This document shows, in pieces, positions 17,199 through 27,784 of a stretch of DNA of 64,000 bases (position 1 is the first letter of the stretch; each line of letters opens with the position of its first letter). Source of the DNA: Bradyrhizobium sp. Gha (GTDB lineage: Bacteria; Pseudomonadota; Alphaproteobacteria; Rhizobiales; Xanthobacteraceae); the NCBI RefSeq assembly GCF_900113735.1, contig NZ_FOQM01000007.1, positions 1 to 64,000 of the forward strand. The letters are read 5' to 3'. The notes beneath the pieces were generated by a model. It searched no databases and had not been told where the DNA came from. It was given only the letters and a program-made list of their open reading frames with translations. The position numbers and the translations under genes are program-made.

Positions 17199-18089
17199 CT
17201 AGCGCCTGGCTCGCTTTTTCGTGACCTTTTTTGCGGCCTTTTTGGCACCCTTTTTGACGGTCTTCTTGGCGGCCTTTTTGACCGTTTTCTTGGCGGTCGT
17301 CTTCCCCGCCTTTTTGGTGCCCGTCACGGCGTTTTTGGCGGATTTTGCCGATTTGGCTGTCTTTCGAGCCGCTTTCGCCGGTTTTTTGGCTGCTTTCTTA
17401 GCGGACTTGGTCTTTTTGGCCCCCCTGTTGGCGGGCGCCGCCTTGGCTGCACTGCGCGCATGCGACTTCCCCTGCGTCTTCCCATGCGTCTTGGGCTCGA
17501 CCGCGCCCAGCGCCAGCAGCTGGCGATGGATGGCACGCGTGACCTCGTCGATAGCCATCATGCCGTCGATGGTCGAGAGCTTCCGGCGCTCGGAATAGTA
17601 ATGAATCAGCGGTTCCGTCTGGCTGCGGTAGCTGGCCAACCGCTTGGTCAGGACCTCCGGGGTGTCGTCGAGGCGGACCTCCTCCCCTCGCTCCCGCATC
17701 TGGGCGACGCGGGTCTCGACCCGGCTCAGCAGCGCGCTCTCGTTGACGCGAAGCTCGATCACGGCGTCCAGCTTGAGGTGCTTGTGCCGGAGCAGATCAT
17801 CCAGAGCCTCGGCCTGCGGCACGGTGCGCGGGAAGCCGTCGAGGATGAAGCCACGCTTGGCGTCCGGTTGGTCGATACGGTCGGAGATGATTCCCACCAC
17901 GACCTCGTCGGGCACGAGCCCGCCGCTGGCCATGATTTCCTTGGCCTTTAGTCCGACCGGCGTTCCCGCCGCAACGGCCGCACGCAACATCTCACCGGTC
18001 GAGAGCTGGACGATGCCATAGCGCTGCACCAGCAGCTGCGCCTGGGTGCCCTTGCCCGATCCCGGCGGTCCCAGAAGTATAATTCTCAT
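17199..18089 (-). CDS. adk: Adenylate kinase with a histone-H1-like C-terminal tail
   Basis: Residues 1-194 are a standard short-LID adenylate kinase (ATP + AMP = 2 ADP): P-loop GPPGSGKGT (7-15), AMP-binding STGEMLR (30-36), [10 protein letters not shown] (80-89) and the catalytic LID Arg region [12 protein letters not shown]. Residues 200-296 are a low-complexity tail of Lys, Ala, Thr and Ser (33 Lys in 97 residues, repeats such as [10 protein letters not shown]) resembling histone H1 tails. The start is the ATG at 18089; the open frame runs further up without homology. Position after secY and before rpsM is conserved. The tail is in frame, with no stop before 17199. Confidence 0.95.
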   Translation of the reverse strand: MRIILLGPPGSGKGTQAQLLVQRYGIVQLSTGEMLRAAVAAGTPVGLKAKEIMASGGLVPDEVVVGIISDRIDQPDAKRGFILDGFPRTVPQAEALDDLLRHKHLKLDAVIELRVNESALLSRVETRVAQMRERGEEVRLDDTPEVLTKRLASYRSQTEPLIHYYSERRKLSTIDGMMAIDEVTRAIHRQLLALGAVEPKTHGKTQGKSHARSAAKAAPANRGAKKTKSAKKAAKKPAKAARKTAKSAKSAKNAVTGTKKAGKTTAKKTVKKAAKKTVKKGAKKAAKKVTKKRARR

Positions 18090-18326
18090 TGGCGTACGCC
18101 CCCCATTGGGTGAGCGATATGTCGCGCACCCGTGTTTGAAACTCCGGCAACAGTGCAAATCATAATCAGCGCCGCACCGCTACCCATATCATAGGGGAGC
18201 AAATGCCCGGACGCCAAGAAGGCCTTTGAAATCAGGGATTGCGCTGCCGTGAGAGCAGCTCTGCCGATGTCACCGAATGACCGGCTGATCGCCTTGGCGG
18301 GCCGCGCATTGCTTGCGCAGCGAATC

Positions 18327-18346
18327 GGCGGCGCAGATGCGCCGCC
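18327..18346 (-). other. Hairpin after secY
   Basis: GGCGGCGCA and TGCGCCGCC form a near-continuous stem with a tiny loop, 18 nt after the secY stop. No U-tract. The rest of the 275-bp secY-adk gap shows no gene. Confidence 0.5.
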
Positions 18347-18364
18347 TCGAGAGGACGCCGCGCC

Positions 18365-19696
18365 TTAGCGGCGCCGGCCCCGCAGCTTCGACTTGCGGAT
18401 CAGGCCTTCATACTGATGAGCCAGCAGATAGCCCTGCACCTGCGCCACCGTATCCATGGTGACGCTGACGACGATCAGCAGCGAGGTGCCGCCGAAATAG
18501 AACGGCACCGAGGCGTAGGAAATCAGGATCTCCGGGATCAAGCAGACGATCGCGAGATAGATCGCGCCGAGCACGGTGATGCGCGACAGCACGTAGTCGA
18601 TATATTCGGCGGTGCGCTCGCCGGGACGGATGCCCGGGATGAAGCCGCCGTGCTTCTTCAGATTGTCCGCGGTCTCAGTCGGGTTGAACACGATCGCGGT
18701 GTAGAAGAAGGCGAAGAACACGATCAGCGCGAGATAGAGCACCAGGAACAGCGGACGGCCGTGGCCGAGCTGGGTAGTGATCCACTGGAACCATTCCGGC
18801 CCCTTGCCGGCATTGAAGTTCGCCACCGTCGTGGGCAGCAGCAGCAGCGAGGACGCGAAGATCGGCGGGATCACGCCCGAGGTGTTGAGCTTGAGCGGCA
18901 GATGCGAGGACTGGCCCTCGAACATCTTGTTGCCGACCTGGCGCTTCGGATACTGGATCAGGAGCCGGCGCTGGGCGCGCTCCATGAACACGATGAAGGC
19001 GATGACGGCGACTGCCATCACGATCACGACCAGGATCAGGCCGGTCGACATCGCGCCCTGACGGCCGAGCTCGAGCATGTTGGCGAGCGCCGCCGGCAGT
19101 TCGGCGACGATGCCGGAGAGAATGATCAGCGAGATGCCGTTGCCGATGCCGCGCGAGGTGATCTGCTCACCCAGCCACATCAGGAACATGGTGCCGCCGG
19201 TCAGCGTGATCGCGGTGGAGAGACGGAAGAACATGCCGGGGTCGCTGACGACGTTGCCAGCGCCTTCGAGGCCGACTGCGATGCCGTACGACTGGAACGC
19301 GGCCAGGATCACCGTGAGATAGCGGGTGTACTGATTCAGCGTCTTGCGGCCCGCCTCACCTTCCTTCTTCAGCGCCTCGAGTTGCGGCGAGACGGTCGTG
19401 AGGAGCTGGATGATGATCGATGCCGAGATGTACGGCATGATGTTCAGCGCGAAGATCGCCATGCGGTGGATGCCGCCGCCGGCGAACATGTTGAACATGC
19501 CGAGGATGCCGCCTGCCTGCGACTTGAACACCTGCTCCCAGATGTTCGGATCGATGCCGGGCAGCGGGATGTAGGTTCCCAGCCGATAAACGAGTAGCGC
19601 ACCCAGGGTGAACCAGATGCGCTTCTTCAGTTCGTCGGCCTTGGCGAACGCGCCGAAATTGAGGTTGGCTGCCAGTTGTTCCGCTGCTGAGGCCAT
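18365..19696 (-). CDS. secY: Preprotein translocase subunit SecY
   Basis: The 443-residue inner-membrane protein has ten predicted helices and the SecY signatures: RIWFTLGALLVYRLGTYIPLPG at the first helix, GIFGMFNMFAGG-like plug region (GGILGMFNMFAGGG), and the conserved cytoplasmic loop GFIPGIRPGERTAEYI needed for SecA contact. It forms the protein-conducting channel with SecE (53307-53513 in this window) and SecG. It follows rplO in the spc operon as usual. Confidence 0.98.
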   Translation of the reverse strand: MASAAEQLAANLNFGAFAKADELKKRIWFTLGALLVYRLGTYIPLPGIDPNIWEQVFKSQAGGILGMFNMFAGGGIHRMAIFALNIMPYISASIIIQLLTTVSPQLEALKKEGEAGRKTLNQYTRYLTVILAAFQSYGIAVGLEGAGNVVSDPGMFFRLSTAITLTGGTMFLMWLGEQITSRGIGNGISLIILSGIVAELPAALANMLELGRQGAMSTGLILVVIVMAVAVIAFIVFMERAQRRLLIQYPKRQVGNKMFEGQSSHLPLKLNTSGVIPPIFASSLLLLPTTVANFNAGKGPEWFQWITTQLGHGRPLFLVLYLALIVFFAFFYTAIVFNPTETADNLKKHGGFIPGIRPGERTAEYIDYVLSRITVLGAIYLAIVCLIPEILISYASVPFYFGGTSLLIVVSVTMDTVAQVQGYLLAHQYEGLIRKSKLRGRRR

Positions 19697-19813
19697 ATTG
19701 GACTTTCTCCCGCCGCCTATTGCGCCGTCATACCCGCGGCCGGGCTATTTAGCGGACGCCGGACATTATCTGGGGCTTCGGCTTCGATAAGTCCATCGTC
19801 CCGCATGCGTAAA

Positions 19814-19832
19814 GGCCCGCGAGGCGCGGGCC
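19814..19832 (-). other. Perfect 8-bp hairpin after rplO
   Basis: GGCCCGCG pairs with CGCGGGCC around a 3-nt loop, 13 nt after the rplO stop, followed on the minus strand by TTTACG. It could attenuate transcription into secY or protect the 3' end. Confidence 0.6.
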
Positions 19833-19845
19833 AATGACGCAGTTG

Positions 19846-20331
19846 TTACGCCGCCTCGCCTTCTTCCTTGGCAGGGGCGAGGATCTTCACCGAACCGCCG
19901 GCCTTCTCGACCGCTTCGATCGCGGACTTCGTGGCGCCGTGGACCTCGATGTTCAGCTTGGCCTTGAGCTCACCGCGGCCGAGCAGCCGCAGGCCGGCCT
20001 TGGCGCGGCGCAGCACGCCGGCCTTCACCAGGGCCTCGACATTGACGACGCTGCCGGCGTCGAGCTTCTTGGCATCGACCGCATCCTGGAGACGGTCGAG
20101 GTTGATCTCGGCGTACTCGACGCGGAAGATGTTGTTGAAGCCGCGCTTGGGCAGACGGCGATGCAACGGCATCTGACCGCCTTCGAAGCCCTTGATGCGC
20201 ACGCCCGAACGTGCGGTCTGGCCCTTGCCACCGCGGCCGGACTGCTTGCCCTTGCCCGAACCAATGCCACGGCCAACGCGCATGCGCTTCTTGCGCGAGC
20301 CGGCGTTGTCGGCGATATCGCTGAGCTTCAT
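19846..20331 (-). CDS. rplO: 50S ribosomal protein L15
   Basis: The 161-residue protein shows the L15 pattern: [26 protein letters not shown] is the glycine-rich basic N-terminus (seen as [10 protein letters not shown] and SGRGGKGQ), then [19 protein letters not shown]15 is an early assembly protein of the 50S subunit. It ends with the acidic EEGEAA common in this group. A palindromic repeat lies between it and rpmD. Confidence 0.98.
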   Translation of the reverse strand: MKLSDIADNAGSRKKRMRVGRGIGSGKGKQSGRGGKGQTARSGVRIKGFEGGQMPLHRRLPKRGFNNIFRVEYAEINLDRLQDAVDAKKLDAGSVVNVEALVKAGVLRRAKAGLRLLGRGELKAKLNIEVHGATKSAIEAVEKAGGSVKILAPAKEEGEAA

Positions 20332-20351
20332 CGCCCTGCTCCTTGTGTCTT

Positions 20352-20400
20352 GCGCATGATCTGGCCCGAAAACCGGTATCCACTTTTCGGGATCATGCGC
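20352..20400. repeat. GCGCATGATC palindromic repeat between rpmD and rplO
   Basis: The element runs from GCGCATGATC to GATCATGCGC and contains CCGAAAACCGG and CCACTTTTCGG, the well-known small palindrome found many times in Rhizobiales chromosomes. It begins 6 nt after the rpmD stop, inside the operon. Confidence 0.85.
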
Positions 20401-20406
20401 CCTGCT

Positions 20407-20613
20407 TTACTTCTCGCCGACGATGCGGACGAGATGGTGAACCTTCTCGATCATGCCGCGGACCGCCGGGGTATCCGGCAGTTCGCTGGTGCGGCCGATC
20501 TTGTTGAGCTTGAGTCCGATCAGCGTCGAACGCTGCGAGTGATGGCGGCGGATCGCGCTGCCGGTCTGCTCGAGCTTGATCGTCTTTGCGGACTTAGCGG
20601 CGTCCTTGGCCAT
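20407..20613 (-). CDS. rpmD: 50S ribosomal protein L30
   Basis: The 68-residue protein has the L30 core [20 protein letters not shown] and [20 protein letters not shown], the latter a near-perfect family motif. It is a small 50S protein in the spc operon between rpsE and rplO, as expected. Confidence 0.97.
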   Translation of the reverse strand: MAKDAAKSAKTIKLEQTGSAIRRHHSQRSTLIGLKLNKIGRTSELPDTPAVRGMIEKVHHLVRIVGEK

Positions 20614-20638
20614 CGTGGTCTACTCCGAAAAGCGTTGG

Positions 20639-21235
20639 TTAGTCCGCAGCCGCCTCGGCATCGCCGCCGACGCGACGACCCTGAAGGGTGGACACCTTGA
20701 TGTTGCGGCGCGCCGCGACCGAACGCGGGCTATCCTGATGCTTCAGCGCGTCAAAGGTGGCGCGAACCATGTTGTACGGGTTCGACGAGCCGATCGACTT
20801 GGCCACCACGTCCTGGACGCCGAGCGTCTCGAACACGGCGCGCATCGGGCCGCCGGCGATGATGCCAGTACCGGCAGGAGCTGCACGCAGGTAGACGCGG
20901 CCCGCGCCATGACGGCCGGCAATGTCGTGATGCAGCGTACGGCCCTCGCGCAGCGAGACGCGGGTCAGGTTTCGCTTGGCGGATTCGGTGGCCTTGCGGA
21001 TCGCCTCGGGAACTTCGCGCGCCTTGCCGTGACCGAAGCCGGCGCGGCCCTTCTGATCGCCGATCACGACCAGAGCGGCGAAACCGAAGCGCTTGCCGCC
21101 CTTGACGACCTTGGCGACGCGGTTGATGTGCACGAGCTTGTCGACGAACTCGCTGTCGCGCTCCTCGCGCTCCCTGCGTTCACGCCCGCCGCCGCCGCGT
21201 TGATCGCGTCCACCACGTTGTTCGCGTTCTGCCAT
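20639..21235 (-). CDS. rpsE: 30S ribosomal protein S5
   Basis: The 198-residue protein has an Arg/Glu/Gly-rich N-terminal extension (1-28) and then the S5 double-stranded-RNA-binding-like domain with [21 protein letters not shown], followed by the second domain [17 protein letters not shown] and [16 protein letters not shown]5 lies at the mRNA entry and helps decoding accuracy. The charged extension is longer than in E. coli but common in alphaproteobacteria. Confidence 0.98.
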   Translation of the reverse strand: MAEREQRGGRDQRGGGGRERREREERDSEFVDKLVHINRVAKVVKGGKRFGFAALVVIGDQKGRAGFGHGKAREVPEAIRKATESAKRNLTRVSLREGRTLHHDIAGRHGAGRVYLRAAPAGTGIIAGGPMRAVFETLGVQDVVAKSIGSSNPYNMVRATFDALKHQDSPRSVAARRNIKVSTLQGRRVGGDAEAAAD

Positions 21236-21279
21236 TTTTCCAATCCTTCAGAGGCTTGCGCCTCAATCCTCAAATTCTG

Positions 21280-21642
21280 TTAGAAGCTCAGCCCGCTCTC
21301 GCGCGCAGCGTCGGCAAGAGCCTTGACGCGCCCGTGGTAGAGATAGCTGCCGCGATCGAACACGACTTCCTTGACACCCTTCTCGGCAGCGCGCTCGGCC
21401 AGCAGCTTGCCGACCGCCTTCGCCGCATCGATGTCGGCGCCGGTCTTGCCGCCGTCGCGCATCGACTTCTCGAGCGAGGAGGCAGAGGCCAGCGTCTCGC
21501 CCTTCAAGTCGTCGATGACCTGGGCGTAGATGTGCTTGGACGAGCGGAACACCGACAGACGCGGACGGCCACCACCGGAGCGGCGCAGCTTCAGCCGCAC
21601 ACTCCGCTTGCGCCGGGCATTCGTAACCTTGGCTTTGGACAT
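21280..21642 (-). CDS. rplR: 50S ribosomal protein L18
   Basis: The 120-residue protein matches L18, the 5S rRNA-binding protein: [31 protein letters not shown] is recognisable by [20 protein letters not shown], and the C-terminus [21 protein letters not shown] is the family end. It sits between rplF and rpsE in the spc operon. Confidence 0.98.
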   Translation of the reverse strand: MSKAKVTNARRKRSVRLKLRRSGGGRPRLSVFRSSKHIYAQVIDDLKGETLASASSLEKSMRDGGKTGADIDAAKAVGKLLAERAAEKGVKEVVFDRGSYLYHGRVKALADAARESGLSF

Positions 21643-21653
21643 GACCGGCTCCG

Positions 21654-22187
21654 TTACTTCTTCTTGCCTTCCTTGCGGAAGATGAATTCGCCAACATACT
21701 TCACGCCCTTGCCCTTGTAGGGCTCCGGCGGGCGATAGGAGCGGATCTCAGCGGCAACCTGGCCGACGCGCTGGATGTCGCTGCCCGCCACCGTGATCTC
21801 GGTCGGCTTCGGCACGGTGATCGTGATCCCTTCCGGGATCGTGTAGATCACGTCGTGGCTGTAACCGAGCGCGAGCTGCAGGTTCTTGCCCTGCATCGCG
21901 GCGCGGTAACCGACGCCGGTGATTTCGAGCTTCTTCTCGAAGCCCTTGGTGACGCCTTCGACCAGATTCGCGACCTGGGCGCGAGCGGTACCGTACAGCG
22001 CCCGCGCGCGGTTGGTCTCAGCCCGCGGCTTGACCTTGATCTGGCCGCTCTCGAGCTTCACCTCGACGTCGTCATGAACGACGAACTGAAGCTGGCCCTT
22101 CGGCCCCTTCATCTTGACGGTCTGCCCATCGACGGTCGCGGTCACACCGGACGGCACCGCCACAGGCCTTTTGCCAACACGTGACAT
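21654..22187 (-). CDS. rplF: 50S ribosomal protein L6
   Basis: The 177-residue protein starts [15 protein letters not shown], contains the tandem L6 fold with [19 protein letters not shown], and ends with [15 protein letters not shown] motif (here [13 protein letters not shown]) and a Lys-rich tail. L6 lies near the factor-binding site and sarcin-ricin loop. Position between rpsH and rplR is standard. Confidence 0.98.
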   Translation of the reverse strand: MSRVGKRPVAVPSGVTATVDGQTVKMKGPKGQLQFVVHDDVEVKLESGQIKVKPRAETNRARALYGTARAQVANLVEGVTKGFEKKLEITGVGYRAAMQGKNLQLALGYSHDVIYTIPEGITITVPKPTEITVAGSDIQRVGQVAAEIRSYRPPEPYKGKGVKYVGEFIFRKEGKKK

Positions 22188-22203
22188 GGATCAAAAATCC
22201 TTC

Positions 22204-22602
22204 TCAGAACACCGTGAAGAGGACTTCACCGCCCACGTTCGCTTCACGCGCACTGTGGTCGGCCATGATCCCCTTCGGCGTCGACAACACCGAAATACCG
22301 AGTCCGTTATTGACCCGCGGCAGGTTCTTCACCGAGGCGTAAACGCGACGCCCGGGCTTGGAAACACGTTCGATCTCGCGGATGACGGGCTCGCCGTCGA
22401 AATACTTCAGCTCGATCTCGATCTCGCTGCGGCCCGAAGAGTGCTCGAGGGTCGCGTAACCGCGGATGTAGCCCTCGCTCTTCAGCACTTCGAGGACGTT
22501 CTCGCGCATCTTCGAACCAGGCGTGGACACCTTGTTCTTGGAACGCATCTGCGCGTTGCGGATACGGGTGATCAGATCGCTGATTGGATCGTGCGTAGAC
22601 AT
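22204..22602 (-). CDS. rpsH: 30S ribosomal protein S8
   Basis: The 132-residue protein has the S8 motifs [33 protein letters not shown] and [15 protein letters not shown]8 is a central-domain primary binder of 16S rRNA, and in E. coli it represses its own operon. It lies between rpsN and rplF. Confidence 0.98.
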   Translation of the reverse strand: MSTHDPISDLITRIRNAQMRSKNKVSTPGSKMRENVLEVLKSEGYIRGYATLEHSSGRSEIEIELKYFDGEPVIREIERVSKPGRRVYASVKNLPRVNNGLGISVLSTPKGIMADHSAREANVGGEVLFTVF

Positions 22603-22616
22603 CTAAACGACCCTCC

Positions 22617-22922
22617 TTACCAGCTCGACTTGACGAGGCCCGGGACCATGCCCTTGGAGCCAAGGTCGCGCAGCGCGATACGGGACAGCTTGTTCTTGCG
22701 ATAGTTCGAGCGCGGGCGACCCGACAGCTCGCAACGCAGACGGATGCGGGTGGCCGACGAATTGCGCGGCATTTCCGCGAGCTTCAGGGTGGCGGCGAAC
22801 CGCTCTTCCATCGGCAGCGTCTTGTCGGCGATGATCGCCTTCAACCGCTCGCGCTTCGGGGCGGCGTTCTTCACCATCCGCTTGCGCCGGTTGTTCTTCT
22901 CGACTGAACTCTTCTTTGCCAT
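22617..22922 (-). CDS. rpsN: 30S ribosomal protein S14 (zinc-free form)
   Basis: The 101-residue protein begins [20 protein letters not shown] and ends with [20 protein letters not shown] and [11 protein letters not shown]. It is the long form without the CXXC pairs that bind zinc in the short form, as usual for proteobacteria. S14 sits in the 30S head. It lies between rplE and rpsH. Confidence 0.98.
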   Translation of the reverse strand: MAKKSSVEKNNRRKRMVKNAAPKRERLKAIIADKTLPMEERFAATLKLAEMPRNSSATRIRLRCELSGRPRSNYRKNKLSRIALRDLGSKGMVPGLVKSSW

Positions 22923-22968
22923 GCTTGGCTCCTGGGTATCCGCGTTTGAGAGGCTTTAGGTCAGCGTC

Positions 22969-23526
22969 TCACTGCCGGAACGGGAAATTGAAAGCGGTCA
23001 ACAACGCCCTCGCCTCTTCGTCGGTCTTGGCCGTGGTGCAGACGGTGATGTCCATACCGCGGGCTTCCGTGACCTTGTCGAAGTCGATCTCGGGGAAAAT
23101 GATGTGTTCCTTGATGCCGAGCGAGTAGTTGCCGCGGCCGTCAAAGCTCTTCGGGTTCAAGCCGCGGAAGTCGCGGACGCGCGGCAGCGCGACCGTCACC
23201 AGGCGATCGATGAACTCGTACATGCGGGCCTTGCGCAGCGTGACCTTGCAGCCGATCGGCTGGTTCTCACGCAGCTTGAAGGTCGCGATCGCGATACGCG
23301 AATAGGTCACGATCGCCTTCTGGCCGGCAATCTGGGTCAGCTCGGCAGCGGCGGTCTCGGCCTTCTTGCGATCGTTGACGGAATCGCCAACGCCCATGTT
23401 CAGCACGACCTTGTCCAGGCGCGGAACCTGCATCACGTTCTCATAACCGAACTTCTCGGTCATGGCCGTGCGGATCTTCGCGTCGTATTCCGCGCGCAGG
23501 CGCGGGGTGTAAGCGACCTCAGCCAT
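22969..23526 (-). CDS. rplE: 50S ribosomal protein L5
   Basis: The 185-residue protein has L5 motifs [33 protein letters not shown] and the C-terminal FNFPFR. L5 binds 5S rRNA and contacts the P-site tRNA. The open frame continues upstream of the chosen start, but homology begins at the ATG at 23526, which overlaps the end of rplX by 8 bp. Confidence 0.97.
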   Translation of the reverse strand: MAEVAYTPRLRAEYDAKIRTAMTEKFGYENVMQVPRLDKVVLNMGVGDSVNDRKKAETAAAELTQIAGQKAIVTYSRIAIATFKLRENQPIGCKVTLRKARMYEFIDRLVTVALPRVRDFRGLNPKSFDGRGNYSLGIKEHIIFPEIDFDKVTEARGMDITVCTTAKTDEEARALLTAFNFPFRQ

Positions 23527-23833
23527 CGATCTCAGCTCCCGAGCGCTTGGCGATGCGGACCTTCTTGCCGTCCGCCAGAATCTTGAATCCGATGCGGGTC
23601 GGCTTTCCATCCTTGCCGACATACGCGATGTTGGACAGTTGGATCGGCGCCTCTTTCGAGATGATGCCGCCCTCCTGGGCCTGCGTCTGCTTCTGGTGAC
23701 GCTTGACCATGTTGATGCCGCGCACGAGCGCGGTGCCGGCGTCCGGGCGAACCTCGAACACCTCGCCGCTGCGGCCCTTGTCACGGCCGGTCAGCACGAC
23801 GACCTTGTCGCCCTTGCGGATCTTCGCAGCCAT
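23519..23833 (-). CDS. rplX: 50S ribosomal protein L24
   Basis: The 104-residue protein holds a KOW motif near the N-terminus ([21 protein letters not shown]) and continues [13 protein letters not shown] and [14 protein letters not shown], the L24 pattern. L24 initiates 50S assembly. Its ATG overlaps the rplN stop (TGATG) and its end overlaps the rplE start, so translation of all three is coupled. Confidence 0.97.
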   Translation of the reverse strand: MAAKIRKGDKVVVLTGRDKGRSGEVFEVRPDAGTALVRGINMVKRHQKQTQAQEGGIISKEAPIQLSNIAYVGKDGKPTRIGFKILADGKKVRIAKRSGAEIDG

Positions 23834-24201
23834 CACAGCACCTCCGGTGCGAGCGAAATGATCTTCATGTGGTTCTTGGCACGCAGCTCGCGCGGCACGG
23901 GCCCGAAGATACGGGTGCCGACCGGCTCGGACTGGTTGTTGATCAGAACGGCGGCGTTGCGGTCGAAGCGGATGACCGAACCGTCGGCGCGGCGGATGTC
24001 CTTTCGGACACGCACCACGACGGCCTTCATCACGTCGCCCTTCTTCACCTTGCCACGCGGAATGGCTTCCTTGATCGAGACGACGATGATGTCGCCGATC
24101 GTGGCGTAGCGGCGCTTGGAGCCCCCGAGCACCTTGATACACATGACACGGCGTGCGCCAGAATTGTCGGCCACGTCGAGGTTGGTCTGCATCTGAATCA
24201 T
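23833..24201 (-). CDS. rplN: 50S ribosomal protein L14
   Basis: The 122-residue protein is nearly invariant L14: [42 protein letters not shown] and the end [16 protein letters not shown] (here [12 protein letters not shown]). L14 contacts 16S rRNA at a bridge and binds the silencing factor RsfS. It lies between rpsQ and rplX and shares bases with rplX. Confidence 0.98.
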   Translation of the reverse strand: MIQMQTNLDVADNSGARRVMCIKVLGGSKRRYATIGDIIVVSIKEAIPRGKVKKGDVMKAVVVRVRKDIRRADGSVIRFDRNAAVLINNQSEPVGTRIFGPVPRELRAKNHMKIISLAPEVL

Positions 24202-24285
24202 TGATGCACCTCGTCCTCTTTCTCTTTGCGCCAGCCTAGCCGGCGCTCAACATTTCCCTGAAGTCGGTCGGCCAAGGCCAACAGA

Positions 24286-24534
24286 TCAGGCGCTTTTCTT
24301 GTGCTCACCCCGGATCACGATCCAGGACTTCAACTTCGAAATCGGCTTCGATTCCTCGATCCACACCATGTCGCCCGGCTTGAACTCGTTGTTCTCGTCG
24401 TGCGCGTGGTAGTTCTTCGAACGGCGGATCGTCTTCTTGTAGATCGGATGCGTGAAGCGGCGGTCAACGCGCACCACGACGGTCTTGGCAGTCTTGTCGC
24501 TGACGACCACGCCTTGCAAAGTACGTTTCGGCAT
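24286..24534 (-). CDS. rpsQ: 30S ribosomal protein S17
   Basis: The 82-residue protein starts [14 protein letters not shown] and has the OB-fold motifs [20 protein letters not shown] and [16 protein letters not shown] typical of S17. The start is the ATG at 24534; the upstream open frame overlaps rpmC and is not homologous. It lies 13 bp after rpmC. Confidence 0.98.
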   Translation of the reverse strand: MPKRTLQGVVVSDKTAKTVVVRVDRRFTHPIYKKTIRRSKNYHAHDENNEFKPGDMVWIEESKPISKLKSWIVIRGEHKKSA

Positions 24535-24547
24535 ATCCGTTAGCCCC

Positions 24548-24760
24548 TTACTTCTTCTTGGCGCGCGTCTGCGCGGCGACGGTCTTGATCCGGGCGATGT
24601 CACGGCGAGCCTCGCGCAGGCGCGAGGTGTTCTCGAGCTGCCCGGTGGCACGCTGGAAGCGCAGGTTGAAGCGCTCCTTCTTCAGGTTCAGGACGGCGTC
24701 GTCCTGCTGGTCGGGGCTCATTGCGCGGATGTCTTCGATCTTCATCTGGGCCATGGCCAT
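24548..24760 (-). CDS. rpmC: 50S ribosomal protein L29
   Basis: The 70-residue, mostly helical protein has the L29 pattern [20 protein letters not shown] and [13 protein letters not shown]29 sits at the exit tunnel and helps dock SRP and trigger factor. Its start overlaps the rplP stop by one base (TAATG-type coupling). The true start could be the internal ATG five codons in (MKIEDIRAM). Confidence 0.97.
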   Translation of the reverse strand: MAMAQMKIEDIRAMSPDQQDDAVLNLKKERFNLRFQRATGQLENTSRLREARRDIARIKTVAAQTRAKKK

Positions 24761-25173
24761 TACTCCGCAATGCGCTCGACGAAGCGCGTCTTGATCGGCA
24801 GCTTGGCGGCCGCCAGGGTCAGCGCTTCACGCGCCGTCTGGGTGTTGACGCCGTCGATCTCGAACAGCACCCGGCCCGGCTTGACGCGGGCGACCCACAG
24901 TTCCGGCGAACCCTTGCCGGAGCCCATGCGGACTTCGGCCGGCTTCTTCGACACCGGAACGTCGGGGAATACGCGGATCCAGACGCGGCCGGCGCGCTTC
25001 ATGTGGCGGGTCAGCGCGCGGCGGGCGGCTTCGATCTGGCGCGCGGTGACGCGCTCCGGCTCGGTCGCCTTCAGGCCGAACTGGCCGAACGCCAACGTCG
25101 CGCCCGAAGTCGCAACGCCGTGAATGCGGCCCTTATGCGCCTTCCGGAACTTCGTTTTCTTAGGTTGCATCAT
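24760..25173 (-). CDS. rplP: 50S ribosomal protein L16
   Basis: The 137-residue protein matches L16: [44 protein letters not shown] (by motif [16 protein letters not shown]) and [20 protein letters not shown]16 organises the A site of the 50S subunit. It lies between rpsC and rpmC. Confidence 0.98.
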   Translation of the reverse strand: MMQPKKTKFRKAHKGRIHGVATSGATLAFGQFGLKATEPERVTARQIEAARRALTRHMKRAGRVWIRVFPDVPVSKKPAEVRMGSGKGSPELWVARVKPGRVLFEIDGVNTQTAREALTLAAAKLPIKTRFVERIAE

Positions 25174-25203
25174 GGCTTTAAGCCCTCAAATTCCTGTGCT
25201 GGA

Positions 25204-25929
<726 letters not shown>

Positions 25930-25947
25930 CGTGTTCTCCTGCGTCCC

Positions 25948-26334
25948 TTAGGCCGCTGCTTCGGCTTCGACCTGACGAACGATGATCGTCAGCTGCGAAA
26001 ATGGTTTGTAGACACGGCCCGAGCGACCACGGCCGCGAGCAGCAAAGCGCTTCATCACGAGACCATTGCCGACGAAGGCCTGCGACACGACGAGATCATC
26101 GACGTCGAGGTCGTGGTTGTTCTCGGCATTGGCGATAGCCGATTCCAGGCACTTCTTCACGTCGACCGCGATCCGCTTGCGCGAAAACTGCAGGTCGGCG
26201 AGCGCGGCGGAAGCCTTCCGGCCGCGAATGAGCTGGGCGACCAGGTTGAGCTTCTGCGGGCTCACCCGCAGCATCCGGGCGACCGCCTTGGCCTCGTTCT
26301 CGGCGAGGCTCCGTTCGCGCTTAGGTTTGCTCAT
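25948..26334 (-). CDS. rplV: 50S ribosomal protein L22
   Basis: The 128-residue protein has the L22 core [20 protein letters not shown] and the exit-tunnel loop region [22 protein letters not shown] (here [15 protein letters not shown]). L22 lines the nascent peptide tunnel. It lies between rpsS and rpsC in the S10 operon. Confidence 0.98.
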   Translation of the reverse strand: MSKPKRERSLAENEAKAVARMLRVSPQKLNLVAQLIRGRKASAALADLQFSRKRIAVDVKKCLESAIANAENNHDLDVDDLVVSQAFVGNGLVMKRFAARGRGRSGRVYKPFSQLTIIVRQVEAEAAA

Positions 26335-26344
26335 CGTTTAATCC

Positions 26345-26623
26345 TCAAGCCTTCTTGGCTTTCTTGTCGCCGGAGTGGCCATGGAAGGTCCGGGTCGGCG
26401 AGAACTCGCCGAACTTGTGACCGACCATTTCCTCGTTGACGGCCACCGGCACGTGCTTCTGACCATTGTAGACGCCGAAGGTCAGGCCCACGAACTGCGG
26501 CAGGATCGTCGAGCGACGGCTCCAAATCTTGATGACGTCGTGACGGCCGGACGCGCGCGCGGCATCTGCCTTCTTGAGCAGAGAACCCTCGACGAACGGG
26601 CCTTTCCAGACTGAACGAACCAT
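26345..26623 (-). CDS. rpsS: 30S ribosomal protein S19
   Basis: The 92-residue protein carries [39 protein letters not shown] and [13 protein letters not shown], all S19 signatures. S19 forms a head-domain complex with S13. It lies 12 bp after rplB. Confidence 0.98.
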   Translation of the reverse strand: MVRSVWKGPFVEGSLLKKADAARASGRHDVIKIWSRRSTILPQFVGLTFGVYNGQKHVPVAVNEEMVGHKFGEFSPTRTFHGHSGDKKAKKA

Positions 26624-26635
26624 GTCCGTCGTTCC

Positions 26636-27469
26636 TTACTTCTTCCGCTTGTGGCGGCTTAGGAGAATGAATTTGTTGGTCGACTTGTTGGTGCGGGTCT
26701 TCTTGCCCTTGGTCGGCTTGCCCCACGGAGTGACCGGGTGACGACCGCCCGAGGTACGACCTTCACCACCGCCGTGCGGATGGTCGATCGGGTTCATGGC
26801 AACACCGCGGTTGTGCGGGCGACGGCCCATCCAACGCTTGCGACCGGCCTTGCCGATCGAGGTGTTCATGTGATCCGGGTTCGACACCGCGCCGATCGTG
26901 CCGCGGCAACGGCCGTGCACCAGGCGCTGCTCGCCCGAGTTCAGGCGGATGATCACGTAGTCCTGATCGCGGCCGACGAGCTGGGCGTAGGTACCAGCCG
27001 AACGAGCGAGCTGACCGCCCTTCCCGATCTTGACCTCGATGTTGTGGATGATCGTGCCGACCGGCATGTTGCCGAGCGGCATGACGTTGCCCGGCTTCAC
27101 GTCGACGTAGTTGCCGGCGACGATGGTGTCACCCACGGCCAGGCGCTGCGGCGCCAGGATGTAGGCCTGCTCGCCGTCCTGGTACTTGATCAGCGCGATG
27201 AAGCCGGTGCGATTCGGATCGTATTCCAGCCGCTCGACAACGGCGGGAACGTCGATCTTCTCACGCTTGAAGTCGACGGTACGCAGCGTCTGCTTGTGGC
27301 CACCGCCACGGAAGCGCACGGTGATGCGACCGGTGTTGTTGCGGCCGCCCGATGACTTCTTGCCTTCGGTGAGCGCCTTGACCGGCTTGCCCTTGTAGAG
27401 CGCCGAACGATCGACCATGACCAGCTGGCGCTGGCCCGGCGTCGTGGGATTGAATGTCTTCAGTGCCAT
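26636..27469 (-). CDS. rplB: 50S ribosomal protein L2
   Basis: The 277-residue protein has L2 motifs [39 protein letters not shown] and the catalytic-centre loop [18 protein letters not shown] with the conserved histidine important for peptidyl transfer. It lies between rplW and rpsS in the S10 operon. Confidence 0.98.
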   Translation of the reverse strand: MALKTFNPTTPGQRQLVMVDRSALYKGKPVKALTEGKKSSGGRNNTGRITVRFRGGGHKQTLRTVDFKREKIDVPAVVERLEYDPNRTGFIALIKYQDGEQAYILAPQRLAVGDTIVAGNYVDVKPGNVMPLGNMPVGTIIHNIEVKIGKGGQLARSAGTYAQLVGRDQDYVIIRLNSGEQRLVHGRCRGTIGAVSNPDHMNTSIGKAGRKRWMGRRPHNRGVAMNPIDHPHGGGEGRTSGGRHPVTPWGKPTKGKKTRTNKSTNKFILLSRHKRKK

Positions 27470-27481
27470 CGTCGTACGACC

Positions 27482-27784
27482 TTACAGACCGGTGGTGACG
27501 TCGATCCGGTGGCCCTCTTCGAGGGTCACGATCGCGCGCTTGGTGTTCGACTGCGAGCCGAGATTGCCGCGGAAGACCTTGGTCTTGCCCTTGCGGACCA
27601 GCGTGTTGACGCTCTTGACCTTGACGTCAAACAGCTTCTCGATCGCTTCCTTGATCTGCGGCTTGGTCGCCTTGGCGGCCACCTTGAACAGGACCTTGTT
27701 GTGCTCGGACGCCAGCGTCGCCTTTTCGGTGACGACAGGGGCGACGATCACGTCGTAATGGCGAGCCTCGATGTTCTTCGTCAT
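27482..27784 (-). CDS. rplW: 50S ribosomal protein L23
   Basis: The 100-residue protein has the L23 pattern [20 protein letters not shown] and [20 protein letters not shown] then [11 protein letters not shown]23 is the docking site for trigger factor and SRP at the tunnel exit. Its ATG overlaps the rplD stop by 4 bp (ATGA). Confidence 0.98.
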   Translation of the reverse strand: MTKNIEARHYDVIVAPVVTEKATLASEHNKVLFKVAAKATKPQIKEAIEKLFDVKVKSVNTLVRKGKTKVFRGNLGSQSNTKRAIVTLEEGHRIDVTTGL

